Both the position numbers and the translations under genes were made by a program. This document shows positions 17,251 to 26,592 of a stretch of DNA of 64,000 nt, piece by piece. Source of the DNA: Cytophagaceae bacterium (GTDB lineage Bacteria > Bacteroidota > Bacteroidia > Cytophagales > Spirosomataceae); contig JAIXOL010000033.1 in NCBI GenBank assembly GCA_027486845.1, positions 108,310 through 172,309 of the forward strand, written 5' to 3'. The notes under the pieces are model-generated. The model saw only the letters and a list, made by a program, of their open reading frames with translations, was not told the DNA's origin and made no database searches. Position 1 is the first letter of the stretch. The number at the start of each line of letters is the position of its first letter.

Positions 17251-18119
17251 TTCCTAAAATGCCCCGGTGTATAACCAGTTAATTTTTTAAATGTTGTGGA
17301 AAAATGTTGCGATGAATAGAAACCAGTGTCGAGAGCAATATTGGTCAAACTAATTGTTGATGATTTTAGCATACGAATGGCTTCTGAAATTCTTAAATTT
17401 ATCAAATAGTTGAGAGGTGAAAAACCCGAATAAGATTTTACTTTTTCAGTAAAGGCGGTTGTTCCGAGTCCCATAATAACTGCCATTTCTTCTACAGTCC
17501 AAGGATGGGCAAGATTTTCTCGCAAAATCTGGTCAAGTTTCTGAAAAGACTGCGGGAAATCTCGTCGTTGATTATCTTGCTTACTAAGTTGTCGAGCGGT
17601 TATAATTAATAATTCGTCGAGCAAATGATTGATGCGAGTTTTAAAGCCTAATTCATTGATAAATAGCTCATTTTCTATTTTTTGCAACACTTCACCCAAT
17701 TGTTTGAAGTTTTGTATAATTGGTTTTTTATTTAACGAAAAAAGCTTACCAATCAGCCGTTGTTCGGTTTCCGAAATACCACTCCATTCTCCTAAAATCA
17801 ATTCTCCATCTTCTGAAAAAAATCGAGGACTGATGGTAATAGAAACCACTACGCCAACATCCCACATTTCTTTCAATCCACCAAAATTTTGTTTCGGAAA
17901 TACTAAAACCACATCATTAGGATAAACTGTAACTGATTGATTATCAATACTCCACTCAAATTTTCCTTCTAAAACAAACATTATTTTTAAACCATGACTT
18001 TCTTTCATGGGCATAGAGCTTGGTTGCACTTGCTGAATTTTCTTGCGAAAAAACTCAATCAAATGCGGAAATACCTGAATCTCTGGCGATTTACCTTTAG
18101 TTAATGAAAAAATGGTCAT
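17235..18119 (-). CDS. AraC family transcriptional regulator
   Basis: 294 residues. The N-terminal part reads as a cupin-like sensor (KIMFVLEGKFEWSIDNQSVTVYPNDVVLVFPKQNFGG). The C-terminal 100 residues form the two helix-turn-helix units (WTVEEMAVIMGLGTTAFTEKVKSYSGFSPLNYLINLR and ISLTNIALDTGFYSSQHFSTTFKKLTGYTPGHFRK). It is divergent from susC, whose start is 216 bp away. It is the obvious local regulator of this gluconate-type locus and lies directly upstream of the diverged FGGY gene on the same strand. The inducer is probably a sugar acid, but nothing in the sequence specifies it. Confidence 0.93.
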   Translation of the reverse strand: MTIFSLTKGKSPEIQVFPHLIEFFRKKIQQVQPSSMPMKESHGLKIMFVLEGKFEWSIDNQSVTVYPNDVVLVFPKQNFGGLKEMWDVGVVVSITISPRFFSEDGELILGEWSGISETEQRLIGKLFSLNKKPIIQNFKQLGEVLQKIENELFINELGFKTRINHLLDELLIITARQLSKQDNQRRDFPQSFQKLDQILRENLAHPWTVEEMAVIMGLGTTAFTEKVKSYSGFSPLNYLINLRISEAIRMLKSSTISLTNIALDTGFYSSQHFSTTFKKLTGYTPGHFRKPPNP

Positions 18120-18334
18120 TATAAATATACTTTTACTCCTAGCAGGTCGGTTTTCGAAAAAAAAAGAAGCGACCGAAGCTAGGAAGAAATTACTATAACA
18201 AGTCTTTTTTTCTGTAAAAATATTGCAATTTTTTCAAGATATTATTATAAAATCCACCACTGTAAAGATTTGGAAGTTTTAGCGGTATTTGTTTAAGAGA
18301 TTTGCTATCCTAAAATAAACTTATCATTTAACTC

Positions 18335-21300
18335 ATGAGAAAACAACTCCTACTATTTATGCTGCTAATGTCTTCATCAGCAGCAGTTTATGCACAAAAA
18401 ATTTCCGGAAAAGTATCCTCCGCCAAAGACGGCACGATACTTCCTGGGGTTTCAGTGCAGGTAAAAGGTACAAATACTGGTACAAATACAACGGCCGATG
18501 GCACTTTTAGTGTCAATGCTTCAACTGACGCTACTTTAATTTTTAGCTTTATTGGCTTTAAAAATCAAGAAATAAAAGTTGGTAATCAATCAATTATCAA
18601 TATTTCACTTGATGAAGACACCCAAAACCTAGAAGAAGTAGTCGTAACAGCTTTGGGTATCAAGAAAGAATCAAAAAAACTGGGCTATGCCACCTCAACG
18701 GTAAATAAGGAACAATTGACCGAAAATCGAACACCAAATCTAATGAATGCCTTGACGGGTAAAATTGCAGGTGTAAATATTTCGGGTTTAGGAACGGGGC
18801 CAGCAGGAACTTCAAAAATCAGAATCAGAGGGCAGTCCTCAATCTCTGGTCAAAATAGTCCTTTGATTGTAGTCAATGGCGTGCCGATTGATAATACAAA
18901 CTTCGGTACAAACCCTGGCAATGCAGGTGCTGATAATTCGATTGGCGTTCGTGGTGGTGGAAATACTTCGGACGGTGGCGATGGTTTATCTTCAATCAAC
19001 CCCGATGATGTAGAAAGTATGACGGTTTTGAAAGGTGCAACTGCTGCTGCTTTGTACGGTTCTCGTGCAAAAGATGGGGTTATTATGATTACAACAAAGT
19101 CAAGAGGTGATAATAAGGGTATTGGCGTAACTTTCAATTCTAATTTTACGAACGAAACTCCACTAGATTTTACAGATTATCAATATGAATACGGTCAAGG
19201 TGAAAATGGTGTAAGACCCACAACTGCCAATCCAACCTCAGGACAATGGTCGTTTGGAGAGAAATTTCAATCAGGTATGACACAGGTTTTATTTGATGGT
19301 GTAAGTGTTCCTTATGTGCCTCAATATGACCGAATTCGTAAGTTTTACCGAAATGGTCAAAACTTCACGAATACCATTTCGTTAGCAAGTTCGGGCGAAA
19401 AAGGTGGCATGAACCTTTCATTTGCCAACATGGATAATAAAGGAATTGTACCGAATAATACCTTCAATCGCAAAACTCTCAATTTTGGTTTTTCTTATAA
19501 TTTATCAAAGAAACTCAGTTTTGCTGGAAACATCAATTATTCTAACGAATTTAATAAAAACCCACCAAACATCGCCAATCAAGACAACTCGATTCCGACG
19601 GCACTTTCAAACATGGCTAACTCAATGCCTTTGAGTTTATTGGATGAAAAAAAATACAATGCCGCAGGAAATGAGTTTGTTTATTCAAGATTCATGAATC
19701 GTACGAATCCTTATTTTACATTGGCAGAGCAGTTTCAAAACATTCGTCGGGATAGAATCTTTGGCAATGTTTCAGTAAAATACAACCTTACAGATTGGCT
19801 TTATGTACAAGGTCGTGTTGGACAAGATTTTTGGTCACGTGACCAAGAATTTAATAATTTCCCGACTGGACATGCTTCTTTGGCAGCCGCACCTGCGGGT
19901 TTTGTCAACGGTGCATTTACACAAGAAGCACGCCGTTTTAGAGAAACCAATGCCGACATCTTAATTGCTGCCACCAAAACCGTTGGTGATTTTGGTATTG
20001 ACCTTAACCTTGGAGGGAACCAAATGTACCGTCGCTCTGATTTAAACTCTACTTTCGTGCAAGATTTTGTTGTAAGAGGTTTATATACAGTAATGAATGG
20101 CCGAGTGAAAGACCCAATTTATGGTTTGTCAGAAAGAGCGGTAAACTCAATATATGGTTCGAGTGAGTTTTCATACAAAAACTTTTTATTTGTCAATGTC
20201 ACTGCCAGAAACGACTGGTTTTCAACACTTTCTCCTGAAAATCGTAGTATTTTATACCCATCAGTTTCTGCAAGTTATGTGTTTTCACAGTCATTCAATA
20301 ATACACCAAGCTGGTTGAATTTTGGAAAAATAAGACTCGCTTATGCCGAAGTAGGTAGCGATACCGACGTTTCGCCCTATTCAAACAATTTGTTTTACGG
20401 AATCAACTCTAACCTATTAAGCAACCCAGCAGGAGCTTTGCAGCCAGTGGGTGGTTCTTCTGGAAATACTTTGCCCAATGCCAATTTAAGACCTATGAAA
20501 GCGACAGAGGCAGAAGCTGGTTTAGAATTGAAATTATTCAATAATCGTGTAGGTTTGGATTTTGCCATTTATCAAAAAATTACAACCGACCAAATAGTAT
20601 CGGCTCAAATATCTGATGCTTCGGGTTTTGTGAGTACATTAATAAATAGTGGAAAAAGCCGTACAAACGGTGCAGAAATGTTACTAAATTTAGTTCCTAT
20701 CAAAAATTCCGCCTTTCAGTGGGATATTACTTTAAATGGCTCATTCAATAAAACAAAAGTATTGAGTCTTTTGACCGATACCCCAGGCGAAAGAATTACC
20801 GTCGGAACACACGTTTTTAATGGTGAACTTCGTCAGATTGTAGGACAAGAAATGGGACTTATTTATGGTTTTGGGTATCGTCGTGATGCACAGGGAAGAC
20901 AAGTTTTTGGAGCAAATGGTATTCCGCTTCGTACAACTGATTTAATTTCGTTTGGCAGTGCTTTACCAAAATGGGTTGGTGGTATCAATAATGCTTTCAA
21001 CTACAAAGGTATATCACTTTCAGCATTGATTGATTTTAAATTAGGAAACATGATGCTTTCAGGTTCTAATTTTAATTTGTATAGACATGGTTTGCATAAA
21101 AATACACTTGAAGGTCGTGATACAGGTGGTGTTGTAGGCCTTGGTGTCAATGACAAAGGAGAACCTAATACTGTAAAAGCAAACGTTCAAGATTATTGGT
21201 CGGTAGTGCGTTCATTGGCTTTAATTGAACCAATTGTTTATAATGGTGGCTTTTGGAAATTACGCCAAATTACGGCTGGCTATGACTTCACGAGGTTTTT

Positions 21301-21490
21301 TCCTAAAAACTCTGTCATAAAAGGTGCAAAACTTAGCTTAGTTGCCAATAATGTTTTATTACTCAAAAAATGGGTTGATAACATTGACCCTGAATCATTC
21401 GGTTATTCATCTGATAACCTCGTGGGTATGGAATCTCATGGCTTGCCAACAACTCGTAGCATGGGCTTTAATTTGAATGTGAAGTTTTAA
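18335..21490 (+). CDS. SusC/RagA family TonB-linked outer membrane protein
   Basis: 1051 residues. A signal peptide ends at VYAQ. The CarboxypepD_reg-like domain is ISGKVSSAKDGTILPGVSVQVKGTNTGT, and the SusC plug shows EEVVVTALGIKKESKKLGYA and the TVLKGATAAALYGSRAKDGVIMITTK signature near residue 230-255. The barrel completes at residue 1051 with a C-terminal phenylalanine. It imports a ligand captured by the SusD partner that starts 42 bp downstream. Placement between an AraC gene and 6-phosphogluconate/gluconate kinase genes suggests a sugar acid or an oligomer that yields gluconate. No glycoside hydrolase is encoded nearby, so the ligand is probably small or already processed. Confidence 0.95.
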   Translation: MRKQLLLFMLLMSSSAAVYAQKISGKVSSAKDGTILPGVSVQVKGTNTGTNTTADGTFSVNASTDATLIFSFIGFKNQEIKVGNQSIINISLDEDTQNLEEVVVTALGIKKESKKLGYATSTVNKEQLTENRTPNLMNALTGKIAGVNISGLGTGPAGTSKIRIRGQSSISGQNSPLIVVNGVPIDNTNFGTNPGNAGADNSIGVRGGGNTSDGGDGLSSINPDDVESMTVLKGATAAALYGSRAKDGVIMITTKSRGDNKGIGVTFNSNFTNETPLDFTDYQYEYGQGENGVRPTTANPTSGQWSFGEKFQSGMTQVLFDGVSVPYVPQYDRIRKFYRNGQNFTNTISLASSGEKGGMNLSFANMDNKGIVPNNTFNRKTLNFGFSYNLSKKLSFAGNINYSNEFNKNPPNIANQDNSIPTALSNMANSMPLSLLDEKKYNAAGNEFVYSRFMNRTNPYFTLAEQFQNIRRDRIFGNVSVKYNLTDWLYVQGRVGQDFWSRDQEFNNFPTGHASLAAAPAGFVNGAFTQEARRFRETNADILIAATKTVGDFGIDLNLGGNQMYRRSDLNSTFVQDFVVRGLYTVMNGRVKDPIYGLSERAVNSIYGSSEFSYKNFLFVNVTARNDWFSTLSPENRSILYPSVSASYVFSQSFNNTPSWLNFGKIRLAYAEVGSDTDVSPYSNNLFYGINSNLLSNPAGALQPVGGSSGNTLPNANLRPMKATEAEAGLELKLFNNRVGLDFAIYQKITTDQIVSAQISDASGFVSTLINSGKSRTNGAEMLLNLVPIKNSAFQWDITLNGSFNKTKVLSLLTDTPGERITVGTHVFNGELRQIVGQEMGLIYGFGYRRDAQGRQVFGANGIPLRTTDLISFGSALPKWVGGINNAFNYKGISLSALIDFKLGNMMLSGSNFNLYRHGLHKNTLEGRDTGGVVGLGVNDKGEPNTVKANVQDYWSVVRSLALIEPIVYNGGFWKLRQITAGYDFTRFFPKNSVIKGAKLSLVANNVLLLKKWVDNIDPESFGYSSDNLVGMESHGLPTTRSMGFNLNVKF

Positions 21491-21531
21491 GCCTCAGAAG
21501 TCAAAGTAATCAATTTAAAAATGAATTTGAA

Positions 21532-23055
21532 ATGAAAAATATTTTAAAAGTCCTATTGTTGTCTATTCCTTTTTGGGGGCTAACAAGCTGCGACAATGGT
21601 TTCGACGAACTAAACATCAATAAAACTGCTGCAACCTCTGTTAATCCAGTTTTTATACTTAATAATGCTACCATCAATTGCACATATTCGCCTGGCACTG
21701 TTATTTATGAAATTGGTATCGTACAACAAATGGTATCGCCCAACTCTGGGGTTTTAACAGGAGCAAACTTTAATCAGGATAGCCGTGATAATACCGTTCA
21801 AAACTGGCAAAAATATTATAGAACGGTTATCAGAAACACGCAAGACGTAATCGACCAAACAAAGGATTTGCCTGCACGCTCGAACCTCTTCAACATGGCT
21901 CGAATTTTACAAGCATACGCCTCTATGGTAACTACGGACTCTTATGGGGATATTCCTTACGAAGAAGCAGGCAAGGGCTATACTCAACAAATTGTGTTGC
22001 CTAAGTACAATACCCAACAAGCTGTTTATGCTGGAATAATAAAAGAATTAACCGATGCTTCAACGGCATTAGATGCAGCAAAAACAATAGAAACAGCTGA
22101 CGTTTTATATGCCGGAAATATCGCTTTATGGAAAAAATTTGCTAATTCTCTTTTACTTCGTGCAGGTATGCGTTTGAGTAAAGTAGATGCAGCTCAAGCA
22201 CAGTCAGTTGTGGGCAAAGCCTTAGCAGCTGGCGTAATGGAGCTAAACACCGAAAATGCTATGGTTCGCCACGACGCCAACTATGTGAACGCCGTAGGTA
22301 ATATGCTCAACTCAACCGAATCAGCTAATATTTATATGGCAGCACCATTTGTTGATTTCTTGAAAAAAACAAATGACCCTCGTCTGAAATCAATTGCGGT
22401 TCGATACGTAGGAGCGAAATCAGGTCCAGAACAAGTAGCATCAAGAGCAAGCTCTGAACCTGCCGTACAAATAGGAATGCCTTTTGGGTTTGACAATAGC
22501 ACTATTTCGGCAGAAGTTACTAAAAACAAATTAGCGAGTTTCTATGATTTTACCCAAGTAGATAGAACTCGTATGGCTCGTAATACTGCTCCAAATTTCT
22601 TGGTAACCGCCGCACAAACGCAACTTTTATTGGCCGAAGCTGCCCAAAAAGGTTGGGTAACAGGCACAACCGCCGAAGCATATTTTAATAGAGGTGTAAA
22701 ACTTCACATGGAGCAATTGGCAATTCACGATGCCAACTCAGCAGTTGCACCAGCGGCAATTACAGCATACTTGACCGAAAATCCATTTAAAACAGCTACT
22801 GCTTTGGAACAAATCAATACCCAATATTGGGTGGCGTCTTTCTTGAATGGCCCAGAAGCATTTGCCAATTTTCGTAGAAGCGGTTTTCCTGTACTTAGCC
22901 CAAATCCATTTCCAGGAAAAGGAATAAAAGGCACATTTATTCGTCGCCTAACTTATCCAAACTCCGAAATTTCAGTCAATAGTACCAATGTCAAAGAAGC
23001 CATTTCAAGAATGGGTGCTGATGATTTAGATACAAAAGTCTGGTGGGATAAATAA
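21532..23055 (+). CDS. SusD/RagB family nutrient-binding outer membrane lipoprotein
   Basis: 507 residues. A lipoprotein signal ends LTSC, with the lipidated Cys at about residue 20, followed by the family opening DNGFDELNINKTAA. The helical TPR-like core has RNTQDVIDQTKD, TDSYGDIPYEEAGKGYTQ, LYAGNIALWKKFANSLLLRAGMRLSKVD, and LLLAEAAQKGWV, typical of SusD/RagB. It should bind the ligand on the cell surface and cap the SusC barrel. The gap to susC is 41 bp, consistent with one transcript. A 14-bp hairpin lies 70 bp after the stop, before gnd. Confidence 0.94.
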   Translation: MKNILKVLLLSIPFWGLTSCDNGFDELNINKTAATSVNPVFILNNATINCTYSPGTVIYEIGIVQQMVSPNSGVLTGANFNQDSRDNTVQNWQKYYRTVIRNTQDVIDQTKDLPARSNLFNMARILQAYASMVTTDSYGDIPYEEAGKGYTQQIVLPKYNTQQAVYAGIIKELTDASTALDAAKTIETADVLYAGNIALWKKFANSLLLRAGMRLSKVDAAQAQSVVGKALAAGVMELNTENAMVRHDANYVNAVGNMLNSTESANIYMAAPFVDFLKKTNDPRLKSIAVRYVGAKSGPEQVASRASSEPAVQIGMPFGFDNSTISAEVTKNKLASFYDFTQVDRTRMARNTAPNFLVTAAQTQLLLAEAAQKGWVTGTTAEAYFNRGVKLHMEQLAIHDANSAVAPAAITAYLTENPFKTATALEQINTQYWVASFLNGPEAFANFRRSGFPVLSPNPFPGKGIKGTFIRRLTYPNSEISVNSTNVKEAISRMGADDLDTKVWWDK

Positions 23056-23125
23056 AAAACTACCCTTAATTCATTAAAGAGAAATAAATTTGTAGGTAAT
23101 TTTGTTCAAGAAAATATATTAAACA

Positions 23126-23162
23126 ACTTCCTCCACTTTTTTAACTATAAAGTGGGGGAAGT
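23126..23162 (+). terminator. Hairpin between susD and gnd
   Basis: 14-bp inverted repeat with one wobble pair (23126-23139 and 23149-23162) and a 9-nt loop. There is no strong T-run after it. It could partly terminate or separate the transport pair from the metabolic genes. Confidence 0.5.
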
Positions 23163-23173
23163 AAACATTAAAT

Positions 23174-23194
23174 TCCCCTTTAGGGGTTAGGGGT
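23174..23194 (+). promoter_or_regulatory. G/C-run repeat supplying the gnd ribosome binding site
   Basis: CCCC-TTTA-GGGG followed by TTAGGGG ends directly before the gnd ATG. The GGGG runs are the only Shine-Dalgarno-like sequence here and belong to the dispersed G/C-run repeat family seen near 626 and 17225. The CCCC can pair with either GGGG run, so translation might depend on this small structure (inference). Confidence 0.45.
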
Positions 23195-24097
23195 ATGCAA
23201 ATCGGAATAGTAGGTCTTGGTAAAATGGGCTATAACTTAGCTCTAAATTTGAGAAATAATAATTATGAAGTTGTCGCACAAGATGTAAACGAAGCTTCTG
23301 TTGATAAAATAGGTGAAGAAGGTGGGATTTTGGGAGCATATTCTTTAGAAAGCCTATGTAGCAAACTTAAAGGCAGAAAAGTTATCTGGCTGATGGTGCC
23401 CTCAGGCGAAATCGTAGATGGTGTAATCGAAGAATTAACCGAATACTTAAAACCAAATGATATTATTATTGACGGTGGAAACTCAAATTTCAAAGATTCT
23501 GTAAGAAGATATAACACGCTAAAATCCAAACATATTGAGTTTCTTGATTGCGGAACAAGCGGCGGAACAAGTGGTGCTTTAAACGGAGCTTGCACCATGG
23601 TTGGAGGTAATAAATCAACTTTTGAGTACGTAGAAAAAGTTTTCAAAGATATTTCTATCGAAAATGGCTATTTATATACTGGCGAATCTGGCAGTGGGCA
23701 TTTTGTAAAAATGGTACATAATGGCATCGAATACGGAATGATGCAAGCTATTGCGGAAGGTTTTGAGCTTTTCGAAAAATCAAATTATGATCTTGATTTT
23801 GAGGCAGTTGCAAAACTTTTCAACCACGGCTCTGTAGTTCGTGGCTGGTTAATGGAATTGACCGAAAATGCCTTCAAAAAAGATGCAAAACTCGACGCCA
23901 TCAAAGGAATCATGCACTCGTCGGGCGAAGGAAAATGGACACTTGAAACGGCTCTCGAAATGGGAGTTGCTACACCAGTAATTGCACTCTCGCTCATGAT
24001 GCGTTATCGTTCACAACAAACCGATACATTTTCAGGAAAAGTAGTTGCGGCACTAAGAAATGAATTTGGCGGACACGCAGTTGAGAAAAATGAGTGA
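23195..24097 (+). CDS. gnd: 6-phosphogluconate dehydrogenase (decarboxylating), short form
   Basis: 300 residues. The N-terminal Rossmann motif is MQIGIVGLGKMGYNLALNL. DGGNSNFKDSVRR and the active-site block FLDCGTSGGTSGALNGACTMVGG are present, along with the catalytic Lys/Asn stretch GHFVKMVHNGIEYGMMQAIAEG. The length matches the short GndA/YqeC class rather than the 470-residue classical enzyme; that class often uses NAD. It converts 6-phosphogluconate to ribulose-5-phosphate, the step after gluconate kinase, whose gene follows 120 bp downstream. The start is fixed by the Rossmann motif at residue 2. Confidence 0.95.
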   Translation: MQIGIVGLGKMGYNLALNLRNNNYEVVAQDVNEASVDKIGEEGGILGAYSLESLCSKLKGRKVIWLMVPSGEIVDGVIEELTEYLKPNDIIIDGGNSNFKDSVRRYNTLKSKHIEFLDCGTSGGTSGALNGACTMVGGNKSTFEYVEKVFKDISIENGYLYTGESGSGHFVKMVHNGIEYGMMQAIAEGFELFEKSNYDLDFEAVAKLFNHGSVVRGWLMELTENAFKKDAKLDAIKGIMHSSGEGKWTLETALEMGVATPVIALSLMMRYRSQQTDTFSGKVVAALRNEFGGHAVEKNE

Positions 24098-24217
24098 GTT
24101 TTGAGTGAATGAATGATAGAGTATTTTTATTGCATTATTTAAAATCATTAGCCCTATTCAATCATTCAAAATTGATTCATTCATGCTCTCATTTAATCAT
24201 TCAAAATTTTACTTCAA

Positions 24218-25621
24218 TTGTATTTCACAGGACTTGACATAGGTACAACCAGCACAAAAGCAGTTGTTTTTGATATTTTAGGAAAGGTTATTACGCAAAA
24301 AAGCATTTCCTATGAAATGTTTCATCATCAGCCAAATTGGAGTGAGCAAAATCCCGACGAAATATATGAGGCCGTTACAGAATGTTTGACTTTTTTGGAT
24401 AAACGCTCATTGCTCGAAACACTGAGTATGTCAGCAGCCATGCATAGCATTATGGCGGTGGATATTTCAGGAAAACCTTTGACTAAGCTAATAGTTTGGG
24501 CAGATAATCGTGCCATCGACATTGGAAATAAACTAAAAGAAAGCATTGAAGGCAAAGAAATCTATCACCGCACGGGTACGCCTATTCATCCTTTTTCATC
24601 TATCTGTAAAATTTTGTGGTTGAAAATAAACGAGCCCGAAATCTTTAAAAAAGCCCATAAATTTATTGGAATCAAAGAATATATTTGGCACAAAATATTT
24701 GGATATTACGAAATTGATGAATCGCTTGCCTCAGCCACAGGCATGATGAATATCCAAGATTTATGTTGGGATACCAAAGCCTTAGATTTGGTCGGAATTA
24801 CGGAAGAAAAATTGCCTAAAATAGTCTCGACGACATTTTTACGAACAAAACAGGATAAAAAATACTTTATCGGTGGAGCCGATGGTCCTTTGGCCAATCT
24901 TGGCACTGGAGCAATGGGAAAAAATAAACTAGCCTTCACGATGGGTACTAGTGGAGCCGTTAGAATTTGTGTAGACGAATACTACACTGACCCACAAATG
25001 CGAACTTTCAATTATTTACTAAGCTCCACCCAGCACGTTATCGGCGGAGCTACAAATAATGGTGCGGTAGTGATACAATGGTTGAAAGAGCAAATTCTAC
25101 AAACTAACACATCGACTGAAGAGTTGATAGAAAAAGCTCAAAATACACCCTCAGGAGCAGAAAATCTATTGTTTTTACCTTATATTTTAGGAGAAAGAGC
25201 TCCCGTTTGGAATGCCAACGCTAAAGGTGTTTTTTTTGGATTAAGCATCAATCACACGCAGGCACATCTGACCCGTGCCGTGATGGAAGGTCTAATTATG
25301 AACCTTTATTCTGTCGGGAAAGTATTGATGGAAAAATTTCCAGTTGACGAAATATGTGCCAGTGGTGGCTTTGCCAAAAGTGATTTTTGGTTACAACTTG
25401 TAGCTGATATTTTTCAAAAAAAAGTAGCAATTACAAATAATGTTGAAGGTTCGGCTTGGGGAGCAGTTCTTTTAGCTTTGAAAGCCCTAGGTGTAGAGGA
25501 AAAAACTTCTAAAAAAGGTGTATTAAAAATATTTTTGCCCGATTCCACAAAAGCTGAACTTTACGACCAACTTCACCAAAAATTTGAACGTTTATACGTA
25601 AAACTCCAAGATGAGTTCTGA
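24218..25621 (+). CDS. Gluconokinase (FGGY family)
   Basis: 467 residues. All FGGY nucleotide motifs are intact: phosphate-1 LDIGTTSTKAVVFD near residue 6, phosphate-2 MGTSGAVRI near 242, adenosine ASGGFAKSDFW near 382. Sugar-side WADNRAID and TGTPIHPFS are present, as is GGADGPLANLGTGAMG with the likely catalytic Asp. Phosphorylates gluconate to 6-phosphogluconate, matching the gnd gene just upstream. The start is a TTG at 24218, two codons before the first conserved residues, and no ATG lies close by. Its diverged paralogue is at 15633. The substrate could be another sugar acid, but the gnd context favours gluconate. Confidence 0.88.
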   Translation: MYFTGLDIGTTSTKAVVFDILGKVITQKSISYEMFHHQPNWSEQNPDEIYEAVTECLTFLDKRSLLETLSMSAAMHSIMAVDISGKPLTKLIVWADNRAIDIGNKLKESIEGKEIYHRTGTPIHPFSSICKILWLKINEPEIFKKAHKFIGIKEYIWHKIFGYYEIDESLASATGMMNIQDLCWDTKALDLVGITEEKLPKIVSTTFLRTKQDKKYFIGGADGPLANLGTGAMGKNKLAFTMGTSGAVRICVDEYYTDPQMRTFNYLLSSTQHVIGGATNNGAVVIQWLKEQILQTNTSTEELIEKAQNTPSGAENLLFLPYILGERAPVWNANAKGVFFGLSINHTQAHLTRAVMEGLIMNLYSVGKVLMEKFPVDEICASGGFAKSDFWLQLVADIFQKKVAITNNVEGSAWGAVLLALKALGVEEKTSKKGVLKIFLPDSTKAELYDQLHQKFERLYVKLQDEF

Positions 25622-25749
25622 AATACAGTTCTTCCCAATCACGAAATAATTATTTAATAGTAAATTTCATTAAATAATCGCTCGGTTTTTTGTTGGAATC
25701 AAATAAATGATGCAAATTCATTCCTTAAAACTATTCATTTATTCTGACT

Positions 25750-26559
25750 ATGAATCGCAAAGACTTTATCAAACAAATATCATTTGCTACATTTTTGCTA
25801 GCTGATGGCAGTATTATCCCTGCATTTGCCGAAAACCTAACTTCCAAGAAATCAAAACTCCGTTTCGTAGTAGCCTCTGATGGTCATTTTGGTCAGCCCA
25901 AAACCGACTATAAAGCTTATTTCGAAACATTTATCAAAAATGTAAACGCCCAACACCGTGAACAAAAATTTGATTTTTGCGTAATCAATGGCGACATTAT
26001 TCACGATGATATCAATTTCTTATCAACCGCAAAAAGCCACTTTGATGACCTCGAAATGCCTTATTTCGTTACACAAGGCAACCACGACCACGCAACACCC
26101 GAGCAATGGGAGATGGTATGGGGCGTGCCTGTAAACTATGATTATGTTTTAGGAAATAACGCATTTTTGTTCGGAACAACTTCAAATGTTGAAGGAAAAT
26201 ACCTTCCTCCAAATATTGAATGGTTTAAATCAAAACTCGACGAACATAAAAAGAAGAAAAACATCTTCATTTTCATACATATCACACCCGTAAAATGGAC
26301 TGATAATGCCGTTGATAGCAAAGAGTTTCAAGAGTTATTGAAGCAATATAAAAATGTTCGTGCGGTTTTCAACGGCCATGACCACGACCAAGAAAATGTA
26401 AAAACGCATGAAGGTATTCCTTATATGTTTGATTCTCACATCGGTGGAAACTGGGGAACGAACTATCGAGGATATAGAATCGTAGAATTACAGAAGGAAA
26501 ACAAACTTCTTACCTACATCATGAATCCAACTACTAAAATTAACGAAGCAACCGTATAA
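25750..26559 (+). CDS. Exported metallophosphoesterase
   Basis: 269 residues. An N-terminal signal-like segment (MNRKDFIKQISFATFLLADG...AFAE) suggests export. The calcineurin-like metal-site motifs are in order: SDGHF (about residue 40), NGDIIHDD, GNHDHA near 115, FIHITP, and NGHDHDQ near 215. Hydrolyses a phosphoester in the periplasm; the substrate is unknown. The gene lies 128 bp after the gluconokinase and 33 bp before the beta-propeller gene, so it may be the last-but-one gene of the gluconate locus or the start of a two-gene unit. Confidence 0.88.
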   Translation: MNRKDFIKQISFATFLLADGSIIPAFAENLTSKKSKLRFVVASDGHFGQPKTDYKAYFETFIKNVNAQHREQKFDFCVINGDIIHDDINFLSTAKSHFDDLEMPYFVTQGNHDHATPEQWEMVWGVPVNYDYVLGNNAFLFGTTSNVEGKYLPPNIEWFKSKLDEHKKKKNIFIFIHITPVKWTDNAVDSKEFQELLKQYKNVRAVFNGHDHDQENVKTHEGIPYMFDSHIGGNWGTNYRGYRIVELQKENKLLTYIMNPTTKINEATV

Positions 26560-26592
26560 TATTACCCATTTTATTCAACCTTATAAAAACTA

